Assembly: GCF_026226615.1 (NCBI RefSeq) | Contig: NZ_JAJAPB010000012.1 | Span: 1 to 64,000, forward strand | Origin: Geovibrio ferrireducens | GTDB lineage: Bacteria; Chrysiogenota; Deferribacteres; Deferribacterales; Geovibrionaceae | Direction: 5' to 3' | Length of the DNA: 64,000 bases | In this document: piece after piece, positions 18,490 to 28,430 of the stretch | How positions within the stretch are numbered: the first letter of the stretch is position 1 | Layout of the letters: every line of letters begins with the position of its first letter | Position numbers and translations under genes: made by a program | The notes under the pieces: generated by a model | What the model saw: the letters and a program-made list of their open reading frames with translations, nothing else | The model's database searches: none | Told to the model about the DNA's origin: nothing

Positions 18490-18831
18490 ATGTTTGGATT
18501 CGGAATGTCTGAAGTACTGTTGATTCTTGTAATAGCGCTATTGGTTGTCGGCCCCGGAAAACTGCCGGAGCTGGCTAAAACGCTGGGGAAAGGATACGCT
18601 CAGTTTAAACGCTCGCTGAACGACCTTAAATCCGCCGTGAATATAGATGATCTTGACATCGCCCCTAACAAGACGGTCAAAGATGCATACAGGGATCACT
18701 GGGAAAAGAAAAAGCAGAGCACAGAGAGCGCAGCGGAAGCATCCGCCGAAGCTAAAGCGGAAACGGCTCAGACCGCTAAAGAGGAAACATCTGACACTGC
18801 GGAAGTGAAAGGGAAGGAAACAAATGGCTAA
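18490..18831 (+). CDS. tatB: Twin-arginine translocase TatA/TatB-type subunit
   Basis: This 113-residue protein has one N-terminal membrane helix (FGMSEVLLILVIALLVVGPGK), the hinge GPGKLPELAKTLGKG, an amphipathic helix, and an acidic, Ala/Glu/Lys-rich tail. The Glu in the membrane helix and the long tail favour TatB, but TatA/B dual function is possible as no second copy is seen. The start at 18490 is preferred over GTG at 18481, which is part of the GAGGTG binding site. It overlaps tatC by 8 bases. Confidence 0.88.
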   Translation: MFGFGMSEVLLILVIALLVVGPGKLPELAKTLGKGYAQFKRSLNDLKSAVNIDDLDIAPNKTVKDAYRDHWEKKKQSTESAAEASAEAKAETAQTAKEETSDTAEVKGKETNG

Positions 18832-19591
18832 GGACAAAAATCAGGGTGTGGAATCCCAGATTCCGTTGATGGAGCATCTGGAAGAACTGAGAAAGAGAGT
18901 TATATATATCCTGATAATAGTCATATCCGTGTTCTGCGTGTGTTACTGGCAGAGCCAGTTCTTCATGGACTTTGTGGCTAAGCCCCTTGTGGATGTGATG
19001 CCTGAGAAATCAAGCATGGCAATGCTGAAAATAACCGAAGGCTTCTTTATGGAGCTTAAGCTCTGTTTTATGGCGGCTCTCTTTTTCAGTATGCCCTTTA
19101 TTTTCTTTCATATCTGGAAGTTCATAGCTCCGGGGCTTTATGTTCATGAGAAAAAATATGTGCTGGGCTTTGTAGTCAGCGCTTCGCTGCTGTTTTTCCT
19201 CGGTTCTGCCTTCGCCTACTACTTTGTGTTCCCTTTCGGGTTTAAATTCTTCCTTAAGTATGCGCAGGGTTATGTAATCGCCAATCTCTCCATAGAGTGG
19301 TATCTGAGCTTTGTCACCAAAATGGTGCTGGGCTTCGGCATAGTTTTCGAGCTTCCGGTGTTTACGTTCTTCCTCGCTAAGATGGGGCTTGTCACAGCGG
19401 ATATGATGCGTAAATACAGAAGATATTCCATTCTGGGTATTTTCATTGTTGCGGCGGTAATGACCCCTCCTGATGTTTTTTCACAGATGATGATGGCCGG
19501 CCCTCTTCTGGTTCTTTATGAACTGAGCATTTTTATTGCTGTGATTTTCGGCCGTAAAAGAGAAATAACGGAAGACGAGATATATGAATAG
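18824..19591 (+). CDS. tatC: Twin-arginine translocase subunit TatC
   Basis: This 255-residue protein has six hydrophobic segments and the TatC signature PLMEHLEELRKRVIY at the N-terminus, which receives the twin-arginine signal peptide. TatB and TatC form the receptor that exports folded, often cofactor-loaded proteins. A client in this window is the hydrogenase small subunit at 40.2 kb. It overlaps moaA by 8 bases, so tatB, tatC and moaA are one translation-coupled operon. Confidence 0.95.
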   Translation: MAKDKNQGVESQIPLMEHLEELRKRVIYILIIVISVFCVCYWQSQFFMDFVAKPLVDVMPEKSSMAMLKITEGFFMELKLCFMAALFFSMPFIFFHIWKFIAPGLYVHEKKYVLGFVVSASLLFFLGSAFAYYFVFPFGFKFFLKYAQGYVIANLSIEWYLSFVTKMVLGFGIVFELPVFTFFLAKMGLVTADMMRKYRRYSILGIFIVAAVMTPPDVFSQMMMAGPLLVLYELSIFIAVIFGRKREITEDEIYE

Positions 19592-20573
19592 CACAGTACA
19601 GGACCGTTTCGGACGCGAGGTGCGCTACCTGCGTATCTCCGTTACGGACAGATGCAATTTCAGATGCAAGTACTGCATGCCCAGTGATGAGTTTAAGCAC
19701 CTTGAGCATTCCAGTATTCTGCGTTTTGAGGATATGCTTTTCGTTACTGAGGTTTTTGCCTCCCTCGGCGTACATAAGGTGCGTGTTACAGGCGGGGAGC
19801 CTTTGGTTCGCAAAGGTGTGACCGATTTTCTGCGTGAACTGCACAAGATAGAAGGCATAGACGAAGTAACCCTCACCACCAACGGCGCGCTTCTGGGTAA
19901 GTATGCGGAAGAGATTGCCGCCTCAGGTGTTAAAAGGATCAACGTGAGCCTTGATTCCCTTAAGGCTGAGAAATATAAGGAAATTACCGGAGGTTTCGAC
20001 ATTCAGAAACTTATGGAGAGTATTTTCCTTGCAAAAAAAGCAGGTCTGCGCCCTGTTAAAACCAACAGTGTGCTTATACGCGGGTTTAACGACTGCGAAA
20101 TATACGATTTCTGCGAATTTGCAGCCCGTGCCGACATAGTTGTCAGGTTCATAGAGTTCATGCCCATAGGCAACTCCTGTGAATGGAAAAAAGAGAACAT
20201 AATGTACGGTGCGGAGATTCTGGATCTCATCTCCAAGAGATATAAGGTAACCCCTGTGGGCAGAGACAAAAACGCAGGCCCGGCAAAAAATTATCAGCTC
20301 TCAAACGGAGCAACCATAGGCATTATAACCCCCATCTCAAACCACTTCTGCTCCGAATGCGACAAGCTGAGGCTGACCGCGGACGGCAAAATCCGCCCCT
20401 GTCTGCTGACTGATAAGGAAACGGATATAGTGGATGCCGTGAGGAGCAGGGACAAGGATGCTCTCAGAGCGGCTATCATGGACGCTTTGGGTAAAAAGGA
20501 CGAAGAGCACCATATAGTGGCGGACAGCAGAAATGAAAGATTCAAACGCACAATGTCAAAAATCGGCGGATAA
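19584..20573 (+). CDS. moaA: GTP 3',8-cyclase MoaA
   Basis: This 329-residue radical SAM enzyme has CNFRCKYC near residue 23, the TGGEPLVRKG SAM motif, a second cluster site FCSECDKLRL...CLL near residue 255, and the C-terminal Gly-Gly needed for activation. It turns GTP into 3',8-cyclo-7,8-dihydro-GTP, the first step of molybdenum cofactor synthesis. Linkage to tatBC fits the fact that molybdoenzymes are common Tat clients. The other moa genes are not in the window. Confidence 0.96.
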   Translation: MNSTVQDRFGREVRYLRISVTDRCNFRCKYCMPSDEFKHLEHSSILRFEDMLFVTEVFASLGVHKVRVTGGEPLVRKGVTDFLRELHKIEGIDEVTLTTNGALLGKYAEEIAASGVKRINVSLDSLKAEKYKEITGGFDIQKLMESIFLAKKAGLRPVKTNSVLIRGFNDCEIYDFCEFAARADIVVRFIEFMPIGNSCEWKKENIMYGAEILDLISKRYKVTPVGRDKNAGPAKNYQLSNGATIGIITPISNHFCSECDKLRLTADGKIRPCLLTDKETDIVDAVRSRDKDALRAAIMDALGKKDEEHHIVADSRNERFKRTMSKIGG

Positions 20574-21819
20574 GCTGAATATCCTCTGCGGACAAAGCAC
20601 ATATGAGCTTCAGACGGACTTTCCCGTTGATCTCCTCGGTGCTTCCGGAGATTATGCGCTCCTTGATGACGAAGGGATTCAGGGGGCACTGGATGAGTGC
20701 GTCTATTCGGAGTCATACTCTGACTGTGTGGAGAGAGCGGAAAAGATCCTCTTCATCCTTCCGGACATAACCCGCAAAAGCGGGCTGGAGCGGTTTTTTC
20801 CGTCCATGCTCGCAGAGGCGGAAAAACACGGAAAAGCTGTCAGCATAATCTTTGCCGTTGGCACTCACAGAGCAGTTACGGAGGATGAGAAAAAGAAAAT
20901 CCTCGGTGACGCTATCTACTCAAAATATAAGGACAGGCTTTTCGACCACGACTGTGAAGACCTGACCGCCCACGCCTTCTACGGTATTACAAAATCAAAG
21001 ACCCCCGTTTTTATCAATAAAATCTACCTTGAGCACGACCTCATAGTTTCCATAGGCTCCGTGAGCCATCATTATTTCGCAGGCTACGGCGGCGGCAGGA
21101 AACTTATTTTCCCCGGAATAGCAGCCAAAAAGTCCATACTGCGCAACCATATGCTTGCTCTGGACGCTTCCGGCGGCAGAAGACACCCGCTTGCAAAGGC
21201 CGGTGAGCTTAACCATAACCCTGTCCACCGCGACATAGTGGACGCGCTTATGATAAGCCGCTCAGGGCGTAACTTCTTCTCTGTCAACACTGTTCTGGAT
21301 GAAGAGGGGCGGCTTCTTGATATGGTATGCGGTGATCTCTTCATGGCGCATCACAAGGCCTGCGAGGTTCTGGACAGCAGGTTCCGCATAACACCTGCCA
21401 GAAAATACCGTTCGCTCATAGTTTCCTGCGGGGGCTTCCCGAAGGACATAAACATGGTTCAGGCTCAGAAATCACTGGACAGGGCTGCTCCAGTTGCGGA
21501 GGAAGGGGCGGATATATTTTTCTTCGCGGAATGCGCAGACGGCAGCGGGAACTCATTCTTCCGTGATTTCTTCGACCTGCCGTCCTCAAAGGCGATGCTT
21601 GAAAGCCTCCTGACGGACTATCAGATAAACCGCCAGACCGCATACAACCTGAGAACTCTTACGGAGCGCTTCAACGTTTATCTCTACAGCAGTTTCAGCG
21701 AAGCGGAATGCGCGCGGATGGGCTTTAAAAAGCTTCATTCCCCTTCTGATATGCTTCCCCTTCTCAGACAGGGGGAGACAGCCTTCATACCATCGGCCTA
21801 CTCATTCCTTTTCGGCTGA
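20533..21819 (+). CDS. larA: LarA-family nickel-pincer lactate racemase-like protein
   Basis: This 428-residue protein matches LarA: AVGTHR near residue 115, HHYFAGYGGGRKLIFPGIA near 180 (the Lys that attaches the pincer cofactor is in this block) and a C-terminal PS(D/A)xxP-type end. LarA-type enzymes racemise or epimerise 2-hydroxy acids with a nickel-pincer nucleotide. The cofactor genes larB, larC and larE are not nearby. The start overlaps moaA by 41 bases; no later ATG, GTG or TTG in frame would keep the N-terminus, so the overlap is probably real. Substrate may not be lactate, as many LarA homologues act on other hydroxy acids. Confidence 0.87.
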   Translation: MKDSNAQCQKSADKLNILCGQSTYELQTDFPVDLLGASGDYALLDDEGIQGALDECVYSESYSDCVERAEKILFILPDITRKSGLERFFPSMLAEAEKHGKAVSIIFAVGTHRAVTEDEKKKILGDAIYSKYKDRLFDHDCEDLTAHAFYGITKSKTPVFINKIYLEHDLIVSIGSVSHHYFAGYGGGRKLIFPGIAAKKSILRNHMLALDASGGRRHPLAKAGELNHNPVHRDIVDALMISRSGRNFFSVNTVLDEEGRLLDMVCGDLFMAHHKACEVLDSRFRITPARKYRSLIVSCGGFPKDINMVQAQKSLDRAAPVAEEGADIFFFAECADGSGNSFFRDFFDLPSSKAMLESLLTDYQINRQTAYNLRTLTERFNVYLYSSFSEAECARMGFKKLHSPSDMLPLLRQGETAFIPSAYSFLFG

Positions 21820-21843
21820 TAACTCAGTCTGATCAAAAATTTG

Positions 21844-21849
21844 TATAAT
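21844..21849 (+). promoter_or_regulatory. Possible -10 box of the pilus operon
   Basis: A perfect TATAAT preceded by TTTG lies 152 bases before the first gene. No -35 match is seen at 16-18 bases. The leader that would follow can fold: GCGGTTT (21854-21860) pairs with AAACCGC (21930-21936) and encloses a CTGCTG/CAGCAG hairpin (21882-21902). Confidence 0.35.
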
Positions 21850-22000
21850 CTGTGCGGTTTCCCTTTCATTTTTGCGCAAAACTGCTGATTATATTACAGC
21901 AGAGCTGTATCTGCCTTTATTTCGGTGGAAAACCGCTGAGCTATGAAATATAATTTAAACGGAAAGCACTCTTTCCGCGCAGTTTCTGCAGGAGTTTCTT

Positions 22001-22291
22001 ATGAAAAAATCCCTGATTGCGGCGCTCGCCGTTCTTTTTATTACTTTAAGTGTTCATGCGGCAAACCCAATGCTTATCGAAGGTGTATTCAGCGGATATA
22101 ACAAAGAGACAATAAATGTGGGTGACAGGGCGTTCACCTATGGCTCTGAACTGCGTGTTGTGAGGCAGTTTTACAAAAGCGGGGCATACTATGAGGAATA
22201 TTCCTCGCTCCGGGACATCCGCAGAGGTGCTGAGGTTGTTGTAACCGCTTACGGCAGCTACGCGGTTCATATTCTGATAAAAGGTGACTGA
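22001..22291 (+). CDS. Small exported protein at the head of the pilus operon (PilY2-like position)
   Basis: This 96-residue protein has a signal peptide (MKKSLIAALAVLFITLSVHA) and a short beta-rich mature part (about 75 residues) without Cys. GGAG lies 6-7 bases before the ATG. It ends 1 base before the pilY1 ATG. The small secreted PilY2 of Pseudomonas is likewise next to pilY1, but I see no clear sequence match, so the parallel is positional only. It may help fold or secrete PilY1. Confidence 0.65.
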   Translation: MKKSLIAALAVLFITLSVHAANPMLIEGVFSGYNKETINVGDRAFTYGSELRVVRQFYKSGAYYEEYSSLRDIRRGAEVVVTAYGSYAVHILIKGD

Positions 22292-22292
22292 C

Positions 22293-25200
22293 ATGAAAAA
22301 GATAAGTCTTTTTTTCACTGCCGTTTTTTTATGTTTCAGTTCTGCCTCCGCAGATATGATGGATTACTGCGGAAGCGGTAACAATATCAGTATTCCCCCC
22401 TTTCTTTCTTCCAGCGTGTCCCCACTCGTGATGTTTGTTATGGGGCGCGACCACAAGCTTTACTATGAAGCGTACAACGATGCCACCGACCTCGACGGTG
22501 ACGGGGTTATAGACATAGGCTACAAGCATGAAATAGATTACTACGGCTATTTTGATTCGCATAAATGCTACACATATTCCGCCTCCGGCACTGCGCGCTT
22601 TAACCCCTCCCGTGTGACCAATGACAAATACTGCGGCGGATCAGGAGAGTGGAGCGGCAACTTCATGAACTGGCTTACCATGTCCCGCATTGATGTCCTG
22701 CGCAAGGTTCTCTACGGAGGGCACAGAAGCACTGACGGAGCAAGCGAAACTGTTCTCACCAGCACTTATATACCCCGCGATGCGCACTCCTGGGGAAAAG
22801 AGTACTGGGGGGCAGATACCAGAGACCTCACTCCGTATGATGCCCCGTCAAACTTCTCCTGCGATATGCCTGATGCAGCCACTCCGTGGAACGCTAACAG
22901 CCAGATACTGTTTGTGACCTACCGTGACGGTGTTGACAAGGGCTGCGGCACAAACCATGACAACATGATTTCAACTTTCAGCCCGCAGGACTATACAGGG
23001 CATAAGTTTGTTACCTCAATCAACTACAGCGATACCGGACAGGGCAACCAGATAAGCTCACACGGAAACATAATGTATGTAATGAAATTCCGTGTGCCGA
23101 ACAGCAGGTACTATTATTTTTCAATCGACTCGGATGACGGAGGCGAACTGGAGGTTAACAACACCATAATCGCCTCCTATTACGGCTGCCACGGGTATTC
23201 AGGCGGCACAGGCTATAACGGCAGCATATATCTTCAATCCGGAGTGGATCACACTCTGATAGTCAGAGTCCGTGAAAGCGCAGGGGATGACGGCGCAAGA
23301 GTGCAGTACAGAATAAGAAATTCAGCTAACAGCGGCTGGTCAACCGACTGGAAAATACTCAGCCAGACCAACATGAACACAGACAGCATAACCTTCCGCG
23401 CTCCTAATGTTCCCTCAACCACTCAGGGGCAGTGCAGCCTTAAAACAACGGATTTCGTGAATACCGGTGAGCCTTTTTACGGCGCAGATGTGAACACTGT
23501 TTCCAAACGCCACCTCTTCTGCATGAGTTCAGATGCCAAGGACGGGGATCACATCATTAAGGTTGCAAAAAACCAGACCAAGCGCAAATGGGAATGGGCT
23601 TCCACCGAGAGACCGGTATGCTCCGACAGTGTTGTAACTCCTGACGAAAAGAGATATGTGCGTGTGAAAGTCTGCGACTCGTCCATAGGTGAGGAAACCA
23701 ACTGCTATGACTACGGCTCAGGCAGCAAGAAACCCACAGGGCTTCTCCAGAGATACGGTACAGGCAGCGGCGACACCATATGCTCCAAAACCAATGAAAA
23801 AACTTCCACATGCGCCTCCGGTGACGGCTTTGCTGTGAAGGAATCCCCCATGTATTTCGGGCTGATAACCGGATCATACGAAAAGAACCTCTCCGGCGGT
23901 GTGGTAAGAAAAAACATCACCTCCATCGCGGAAGAGATAAATGCCAACGGAACCTTTGTCACATCATCACCATCGCGCGGCAGCATAATACGCACACTCA
24001 GCACATTGCAGATAAATGACTATGACTACGGCAGCGATTCATACAACAGCAACTGCGGATGGATCACCACCAGAGCCCTCAACGAGGGGGAATGCAAGGC
24101 GTGGGGCAACCCCATAGGTGAAATGTACTGGGAGGCTTTGCGCTATCTGGCGGGGAAAGGTTCTGCCACTTCCGGCTATACCTACACAAGCACCACAGAC
24201 GGTGGACTGAGCCTGCCCAAGCCTGCGTGGGTTGACCCCTACTCCAACTTCCCGCAATGTGCCAAACCGAATATAATAATTCTGAGTGATGTTAACCCCA
24301 GCTATGATGATGGTGTGCCGTCATCAGGGACGCTCTCAGGCTACAATAAAAGCGATCTGTTCAGCGAAATTTCCCAGAACGAAAGCCTCTCCGGCAATTA
24401 TTTCATAGGCAATAACGGCATAACGAATGACTTCATGTGCTCCGCAAAAGCACTTTCATCCCTCGGCAGCGCTCTGGGTCTGTGCCCGGAGGAACCCACT
24501 AAGAAAGGCACATACAACACAGCGGCGCTTGCCTACTACGCAAAAACAAAATTTACAGACAACTCGGCTGACCACCCCGTGACAAGCTACCTGCCGAATG
24601 TGGATACTCACTCTGTCGCGCTTGCCTCCCCCCTGCCGGAGATAGTGATAAATGTCAATAACAGGCAGGTTAAGCTGGTTCCCCTCGGCAAATCTGTGGG
24701 TGGCAGCGGAATAAGCTGCGGCTACACCATTAATAACAGCACGTACGGGCTTATACTCAACGGAACGGGTTTCTGCCCTTCAAACGGAATAGTTGACTTT
24801 TATGCTGAGACGATAACAGAAACAAGCGGCCGTTTCCGCATCAACTTTGAGGACGTTGAGCAGGGAGCCGACCATGATATGGATGCCATAGCAAGATATG
24901 ACTATGTTGTGAATGCAAACGGAACAGTGACCATAAGCCTCACCTCAGAGTATGCCGCGGGCGGTATAAATCAGGCCATGGGTTTCATCATCACAGGAAC
25001 AACGGCAGACGGTGTCTATCTTCCCATATCAGACATAGCGGACGGGTCAAGCAGCTCAGCCATAAGCGGTTTGCCCCTGACCTGGTCAAAGACCTTCAGC
25101 CCCGGCGGAACCAATGCATCAATGCTTAAAGACCCCCTTTGGTATGCGGCTAAGTACGGCGGGTTTAACGATTCCAACGGAGACGGACTGCCGGATCTGA

Positions 25201-27497
25201 ACGCTGAGTGGGACGAGGACGGAGACGGTGTGCCGGACAACTACCACTTTATTACAAACCCGCTTGAGCTTGAGCAGAAGCTTGCACGTGTTTTTCAGGA
25301 CATTCTCAAAAAGGTTTCATCAGGTACGGCTGTCTCTATTGATAAAACCAAGAATGACGGCATGCTGATTAACCATGCCGTGTTTTATCCGAATAAAGAC
25401 TTCGGCGATGCTGCCAGCGAAACCACCCTCTCATGGGTCGGACAGCTTTTTGCTTACTGGTTCCACTCAAAGGGCAGCTACCAGAGCATCATTGAGGACA
25501 CTGACAAAAACAGGATGCTTAATTTCGGTGAGAACGGGGATAAAATACTTGAGTTTTACATAGACGATGCAGGAACTCTGCAAATAGATAAATACGCCAC
25601 ATTATCTTCCGGCAGCAGAGGAGCCAGAACCAACTACAATACCTCTCTGGATGACGTGGCTTACCTCTGGGAGGGCGGAAACTACCTTGCCCAGACCCCG
25701 GCTGCTTCCAGAATTGTTTATACAAACGTGGACGGCTCTCTGGTGAGGTTCACAACCGGAAACTCCGCACAGTTCTCAGACAACTTCGGTGATCTCACAG
25801 GAACCTGCCTCGGCAGCGCATCAAACCTTATAAGCTATATTCTCGGTGTGGATGTGGCCGGATGCCGCTCAAGAACATACACGGATTCAGACGGCAATCA
25901 GGTTGTGTACAAGCTGGGGGATATTCTTAACTCCAGCCCGGTGACTGTCAACCATCCGAAAAAGACAGGCAAGCCGGGTTATGTAATGACTTATGTCGGC
26001 GCGAATGACGGCATGCTCCATGCCTTCCGCGCAGGGAGAGTCATGAGCGCCATAGGCGGAATGAAGCTCAGTGATGACACAAGCGTAACCACGGGAGCAA
26101 ATCTCGGTAAAGAGGAATGGGCGTTTATCCCTAAGAATGCCCTCCCCTATCTGCGGTATCTGGCCGATCCTGACTACTGCCACCTGTATTACAATGACCT
26201 CACCCCTTATGTCATAGAAGAGGACTCCAATAAGGACGGCTACATAGACAAACGCATACTCATAGGCGGAATGAGGCTGGGCGGCGCATGCGGCGCGAGC
26301 GGTTCGGACTCAGTCAGGCCCCCTGCCGATACATGCTCTGATACGTCAAGCTCAAGCTGTGTCGGGCTTTCGTCATACTATGCACTTGATATAACCGACC
26401 AAAACAACCCCGCTCTCCTGTGGGAGTTCAGCGAGCCTCACCTTGGGTTCAGCTTCTCAGGCCCTGCCTACATAAAGAAAGGAAACAGCCGTTATATCAT
26501 GTTCCTCTCAGGTCCTACGGACTATGCAGGTTCCTCCGCGCAGAGGCTCAGTGTTTTTGTGCTTAATCTCAACAGTGACTTCACCCTGAAATCATCCAAC
26601 GGTGTGGTTAAGTTCACCGGAGAGAGCAGAAGCGGCTACCATAATGTTTCCGCCCTTGCCACTTATACCAATACCTTCGGCGGAAAGCTGTTTAACAGAG
26701 GTATTGACTACGGAGGCAACGGAGACACGGACACAGTGTTTTTCGGTGTCAGCCAGTATAAAAACAGTGCATGGACAGGGAATGTCATCGGCGTGTCCGT
26801 CACATCGGAAAACCCTTCCGAATGGACGTTCAATAATGTGTTTGACAGCAGCTACGGCGCGGCAAAGCCGGTTACGGCAAGCATTGAGCACATGAGCTGC
26901 TTCAAAATGAATTATATCTATTTCGGAACGGGAAGATGGTTTTACAAGACAGACGAATCCGGCAGCGGCTCAAGCGACCGGAACTACCTCTACGGTGTGC
27001 GGATTGACGGCTGCAAGGACGGCAACTGCGACCTTGACGGAGGGGAAACCGATGTATGCAGCGATATAACCGGGGGAAGCAACAAATATGCGTGGAGGAA
27101 AACCCTTCTCGGCAGGAGTTCCGGCGACCTTATGGAAAGGCTGATCTCCGACCCTGCGGGTACGGATTACTCCAATATAGTTTTTTATACCACGACCATT
27201 CCTAACTCAGATGTGTGCACATTCGGCGGCAAGCACAGGACATGGTCAATAAACTGCGCCACAGGGAAAAATGCCCCGGACTACACATGCCAGGGGTATA
27301 ATGTTACCTATGTTCCGCCTGTGATAGTGCCTACAACCTCAGGTGATATTCCCATTGTGGAAAGCCCTCACCAGAATACAACAGGGGAAGCGCCGGATCC
27401 TGAAATAGAAGCGGGAGCCGCCATAGGTCCGCCCACCCCGGTTGAACCTGTTAAGACCTCACGCAGAGGCAAACTGCTTTTCTGGATTGAGAGATGA
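22293..27497 (+). CDS. pilY1: PilY1-type pilus tip/assembly protein
   Basis: This 1734-residue secreted protein (signal MKKISLFFTAVFLCFSSASA) is PilY1-like. The N-terminal part has the family block DATDLDGDGVIDIGYKHEIDYY, then a PA14-like beta insert near residues 240-360 (YYYFSIDSDDGGELEVN), a vWA-like ILSDVNPSYDD area, Ca-binding DSNGDGLPD and DEDGDGVPD runs near 965-985, and the C-terminal beta-propeller with GANDGMLHAF near 1240. The propeller calcium loop DSNKDGYID matches the DxNxDxxxD site that controls pilus retraction in Pseudomonas. PilY1 sits at the tip of type IV pili, priming assembly and aiding adhesion. ATG 22293 is favoured over GTG 22284 because AAGGTGA fits it. Confidence 0.9.
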   Translation: MKKISLFFTAVFLCFSSASADMMDYCGSGNNISIPPFLSSSVSPLVMFVMGRDHKLYYEAYNDATDLDGDGVIDIGYKHEIDYYGYFDSHKCYTYSASGTARFNPSRVTNDKYCGGSGEWSGNFMNWLTMSRIDVLRKVLYGGHRSTDGASETVLTSTYIPRDAHSWGKEYWGADTRDLTPYDAPSNFSCDMPDAATPWNANSQILFVTYRDGVDKGCGTNHDNMISTFSPQDYTGHKFVTSINYSDTGQGNQISSHGNIMYVMKFRVPNSRYYYFSIDSDDGGELEVNNTIIASYYGCHGYSGGTGYNGSIYLQSGVDHTLIVRVRESAGDDGARVQYRIRNSANSGWSTDWKILSQTNMNTDSITFRAPNVPSTTQGQCSLKTTDFVNTGEPFYGADVNTVSKRHLFCMSSDAKDGDHIIKVAKNQTKRKWEWASTERPVCSDSVVTPDEKRYVRVKVCDSSIGEETNCYDYGSGSKKPTGLLQRYGTGSGDTICSKTNEKTSTCASGDGFAVKESPMYFGLITGSYEKNLSGGVVRKNITSIAEEINANGTFVTSSPSRGSIIRTLSTLQINDYDYGSDSYNSNCGWITTRALNEGECKAWGNPIGEMYWEALRYLAGKGSATSGYTYTSTTDGGLSLPKPAWVDPYSNFPQCAKPNIIILSDVNPSYDDGVPSSGTLSGYNKSDLFSEISQNESLSGNYFIGNNGITNDFMCSAKALSSLGSALGLCPEEPTKKGTYNTAALAYYAKTKFTDNSADHPVTSYLPNVDTHSVALASPLPEIVINVNNRQVKLVPLGKSVGGSGISCGYTINNSTYGLILNGTGFCPSNGIVDFYAETITETSGRFRINFEDVEQGADHDMDAIARYDYVVNANGTVTISLTSEYAAGGINQAMGFIITGTTADGVYLPISDIADGSSSSAISGLPLTWSKTFSPGGTNASMLKDPLWYAAKYGGFNDSNGDGLPDLNAEWDEDGDGVPDNYHFITNPLELEQKLARVFQDILKKVSSGTAVSIDKTKNDGMLINHAVFYPNKDFGDAASETTLSWVGQLFAYWFHSKGSYQSIIEDTDKNRMLNFGENGDKILEFYIDDAGTLQIDKYATLSSGSRGARTNYNTSLDDVAYLWEGGNYLAQTPAASRIVYTNVDGSLVRFTTGNSAQFSDNFGDLTGTCLGSASNLISYILGVDVAGCRSRTYTDSDGNQVVYKLGDILNSSPVTVNHPKKTGKPGYVMTYVGANDGMLHAFRAGRVMSAIGGMKLSDDTSVTTGANLGKEEWAFIPKNALPYLRYLADPDYCHLYYNDLTPYVIEEDSNKDGYIDKRILIGGMRLGGACGASGSDSVRPPADTCSDTSSSSCVGLSSYYALDITDQNNPALLWEFSEPHLGFSFSGPAYIKKGNSRYIMFLSGPTDYAGSSAQRLSVFVLNLNSDFTLKSSNGVVKFTGESRSGYHNVSALATYTNTFGGKLFNRGIDYGGNGDTDTVFFGVSQYKNSAWTGNVIGVSVTSENPSEWTFNNVFDSSYGAAKPVTASIEHMSCFKMNYIYFGTGRWFYKTDESGSGSSDRNYLYGVRIDGCKDGNCDLDGGETDVCSDITGGSNKYAWRKTLLGRSSGDLMERLISDPAGTDYSNIVFYTTTIPNSDVCTFGGKHRTWSINCATGKNAPDYTCQGYNVTYVPPVIVPTTSGDIPIVESPHQNTTGEAPDPEIEAGAAIGPPTPVEPVKTSRRGKLLFWIER

Positions 27498-27934
27498 TAA
27501 ACAGAAAAGGGCTTACAGCTATAGAGCTCATGGCGGTTATGTCGATTATAGGAATTATCCTTGCATTCGGCGTGATCAGTTACCGTAACCTGATGGTGAA
27601 GGCCAATGTTGAGTCTGATGTGAGACAGGTGCTGGCTATGGTTTCCGCAGCCAGACAGTATTCCTTCACAAGGAAGATTCCCCTTCAGGTAGCTGTTGAC
27701 GGCAAAACTGTGAGGATAGAAAGAGAAGACGGCAGTCTGTATCAGGGGCTCAGCTTCACAGGCTCAACAGATTTTGAAACAGAGGACGATATAACATTTG
27801 TGAGCGGCTTTGTCACTGTAACCGGAACCATCAGATCCGGAGGCGGCAGCCGTGCCGAGTATGACTGCATACTGTTTGAAACAAACAGGATTAAGGCGGG
27901 CAGATTTGCAAACGGAGCGTGCGATGCGCGATAA
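27494..27934 (+). CDS. GspH/FimT-type minor pseudopilin
   Basis: This 146-residue protein begins with a prepilin signal RKGLTAIELMAVMSIIGIIL: a short basic leader, cleavage after Gly, and Glu at +5. The rest resembles GspH/FimU with a DVRQVLAMVSAARQYSFTRK helix and a beta-rich C-terminal domain ending with a Cys pair (CIL...GACDAR). It overlaps pilY1 by 4 bases (ATGA). As FimU-like, it would prime pilus assembly together with the next three proteins. Confidence 0.85.
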   Translation: MINRKGLTAIELMAVMSIIGIILAFGVISYRNLMVKANVESDVRQVLAMVSAARQYSFTRKIPLQVAVDGKTVRIEREDGSLYQGLSFTGSTDFETEDDITFVSGFVTVTGTIRSGGGSRAEYDCILFETNRIKAGRFANGACDAR

Positions 27935-28430
27935 CAGAGGCTTTACACTCATGGAGGTTCTTGTTTCCATGGTGATCATGGCGGTAATCATGCTCAGCCT
28001 CGCCTACGGTTATATAGTGGTGAAGCAGCGCAACCTCAGCGACCTTATGAGGCAGAAAGCGGAAGAGGTTATCCAGACGGTTTTTGAGGGGTTCAGGACA
28101 ATGGATTTTGACGATCTGGAGGATCAGCCTGACAGCCTGCCTGATATGGATCTTAATGAAACGGCAAATCTTAACACCTACTGCGATCCGGATGACAATG
28201 ATGTTCCGGCTGACCCCGTATGCACAGGGAACTTTGTTTTCCGCAGTTCATCAGGGGAAAACATAGGCAGAGTTCCCTATGAGGTGGTCTATAAGGTTTT
28301 CGATAGTGAAGACGACAACCTGGGGCTCGAAAATTCGGCAACGGTTGTAGCCACCATCTGCTGGCGGCATAAGGGCGAACTGAAATTTCTTTCCAGAAAA
28401 TCCGTGGTAATGAAAGAAGGAATGTTATGA
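27924..28430 (+). CDS. PilV-like minor pseudopilin
   Basis: This 168-residue protein starts with RGFTLMEVLVSMVIMAVIML, a class III prepilin signal with Glu at +5. The start at 27924 lies inside the end of the previous gene (11-base overlap), consistent with coupling. The mature part has one Cys pair (TYCDPDD, PVCTGN). Position between FimU-like and PilW-like genes gives the PilV assignment. Confidence 0.85.
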   Translation: MRDNRGFTLMEVLVSMVIMAVIMLSLAYGYIVVKQRNLSDLMRQKAEEVIQTVFEGFRTMDFDDLEDQPDSLPDMDLNETANLNTYCDPDDNDVPADPVCTGNFVFRSSSGENIGRVPYEVVYKVFDSEDDNLGLENSATVVATICWRHKGELKFLSRKSVVMKEGML

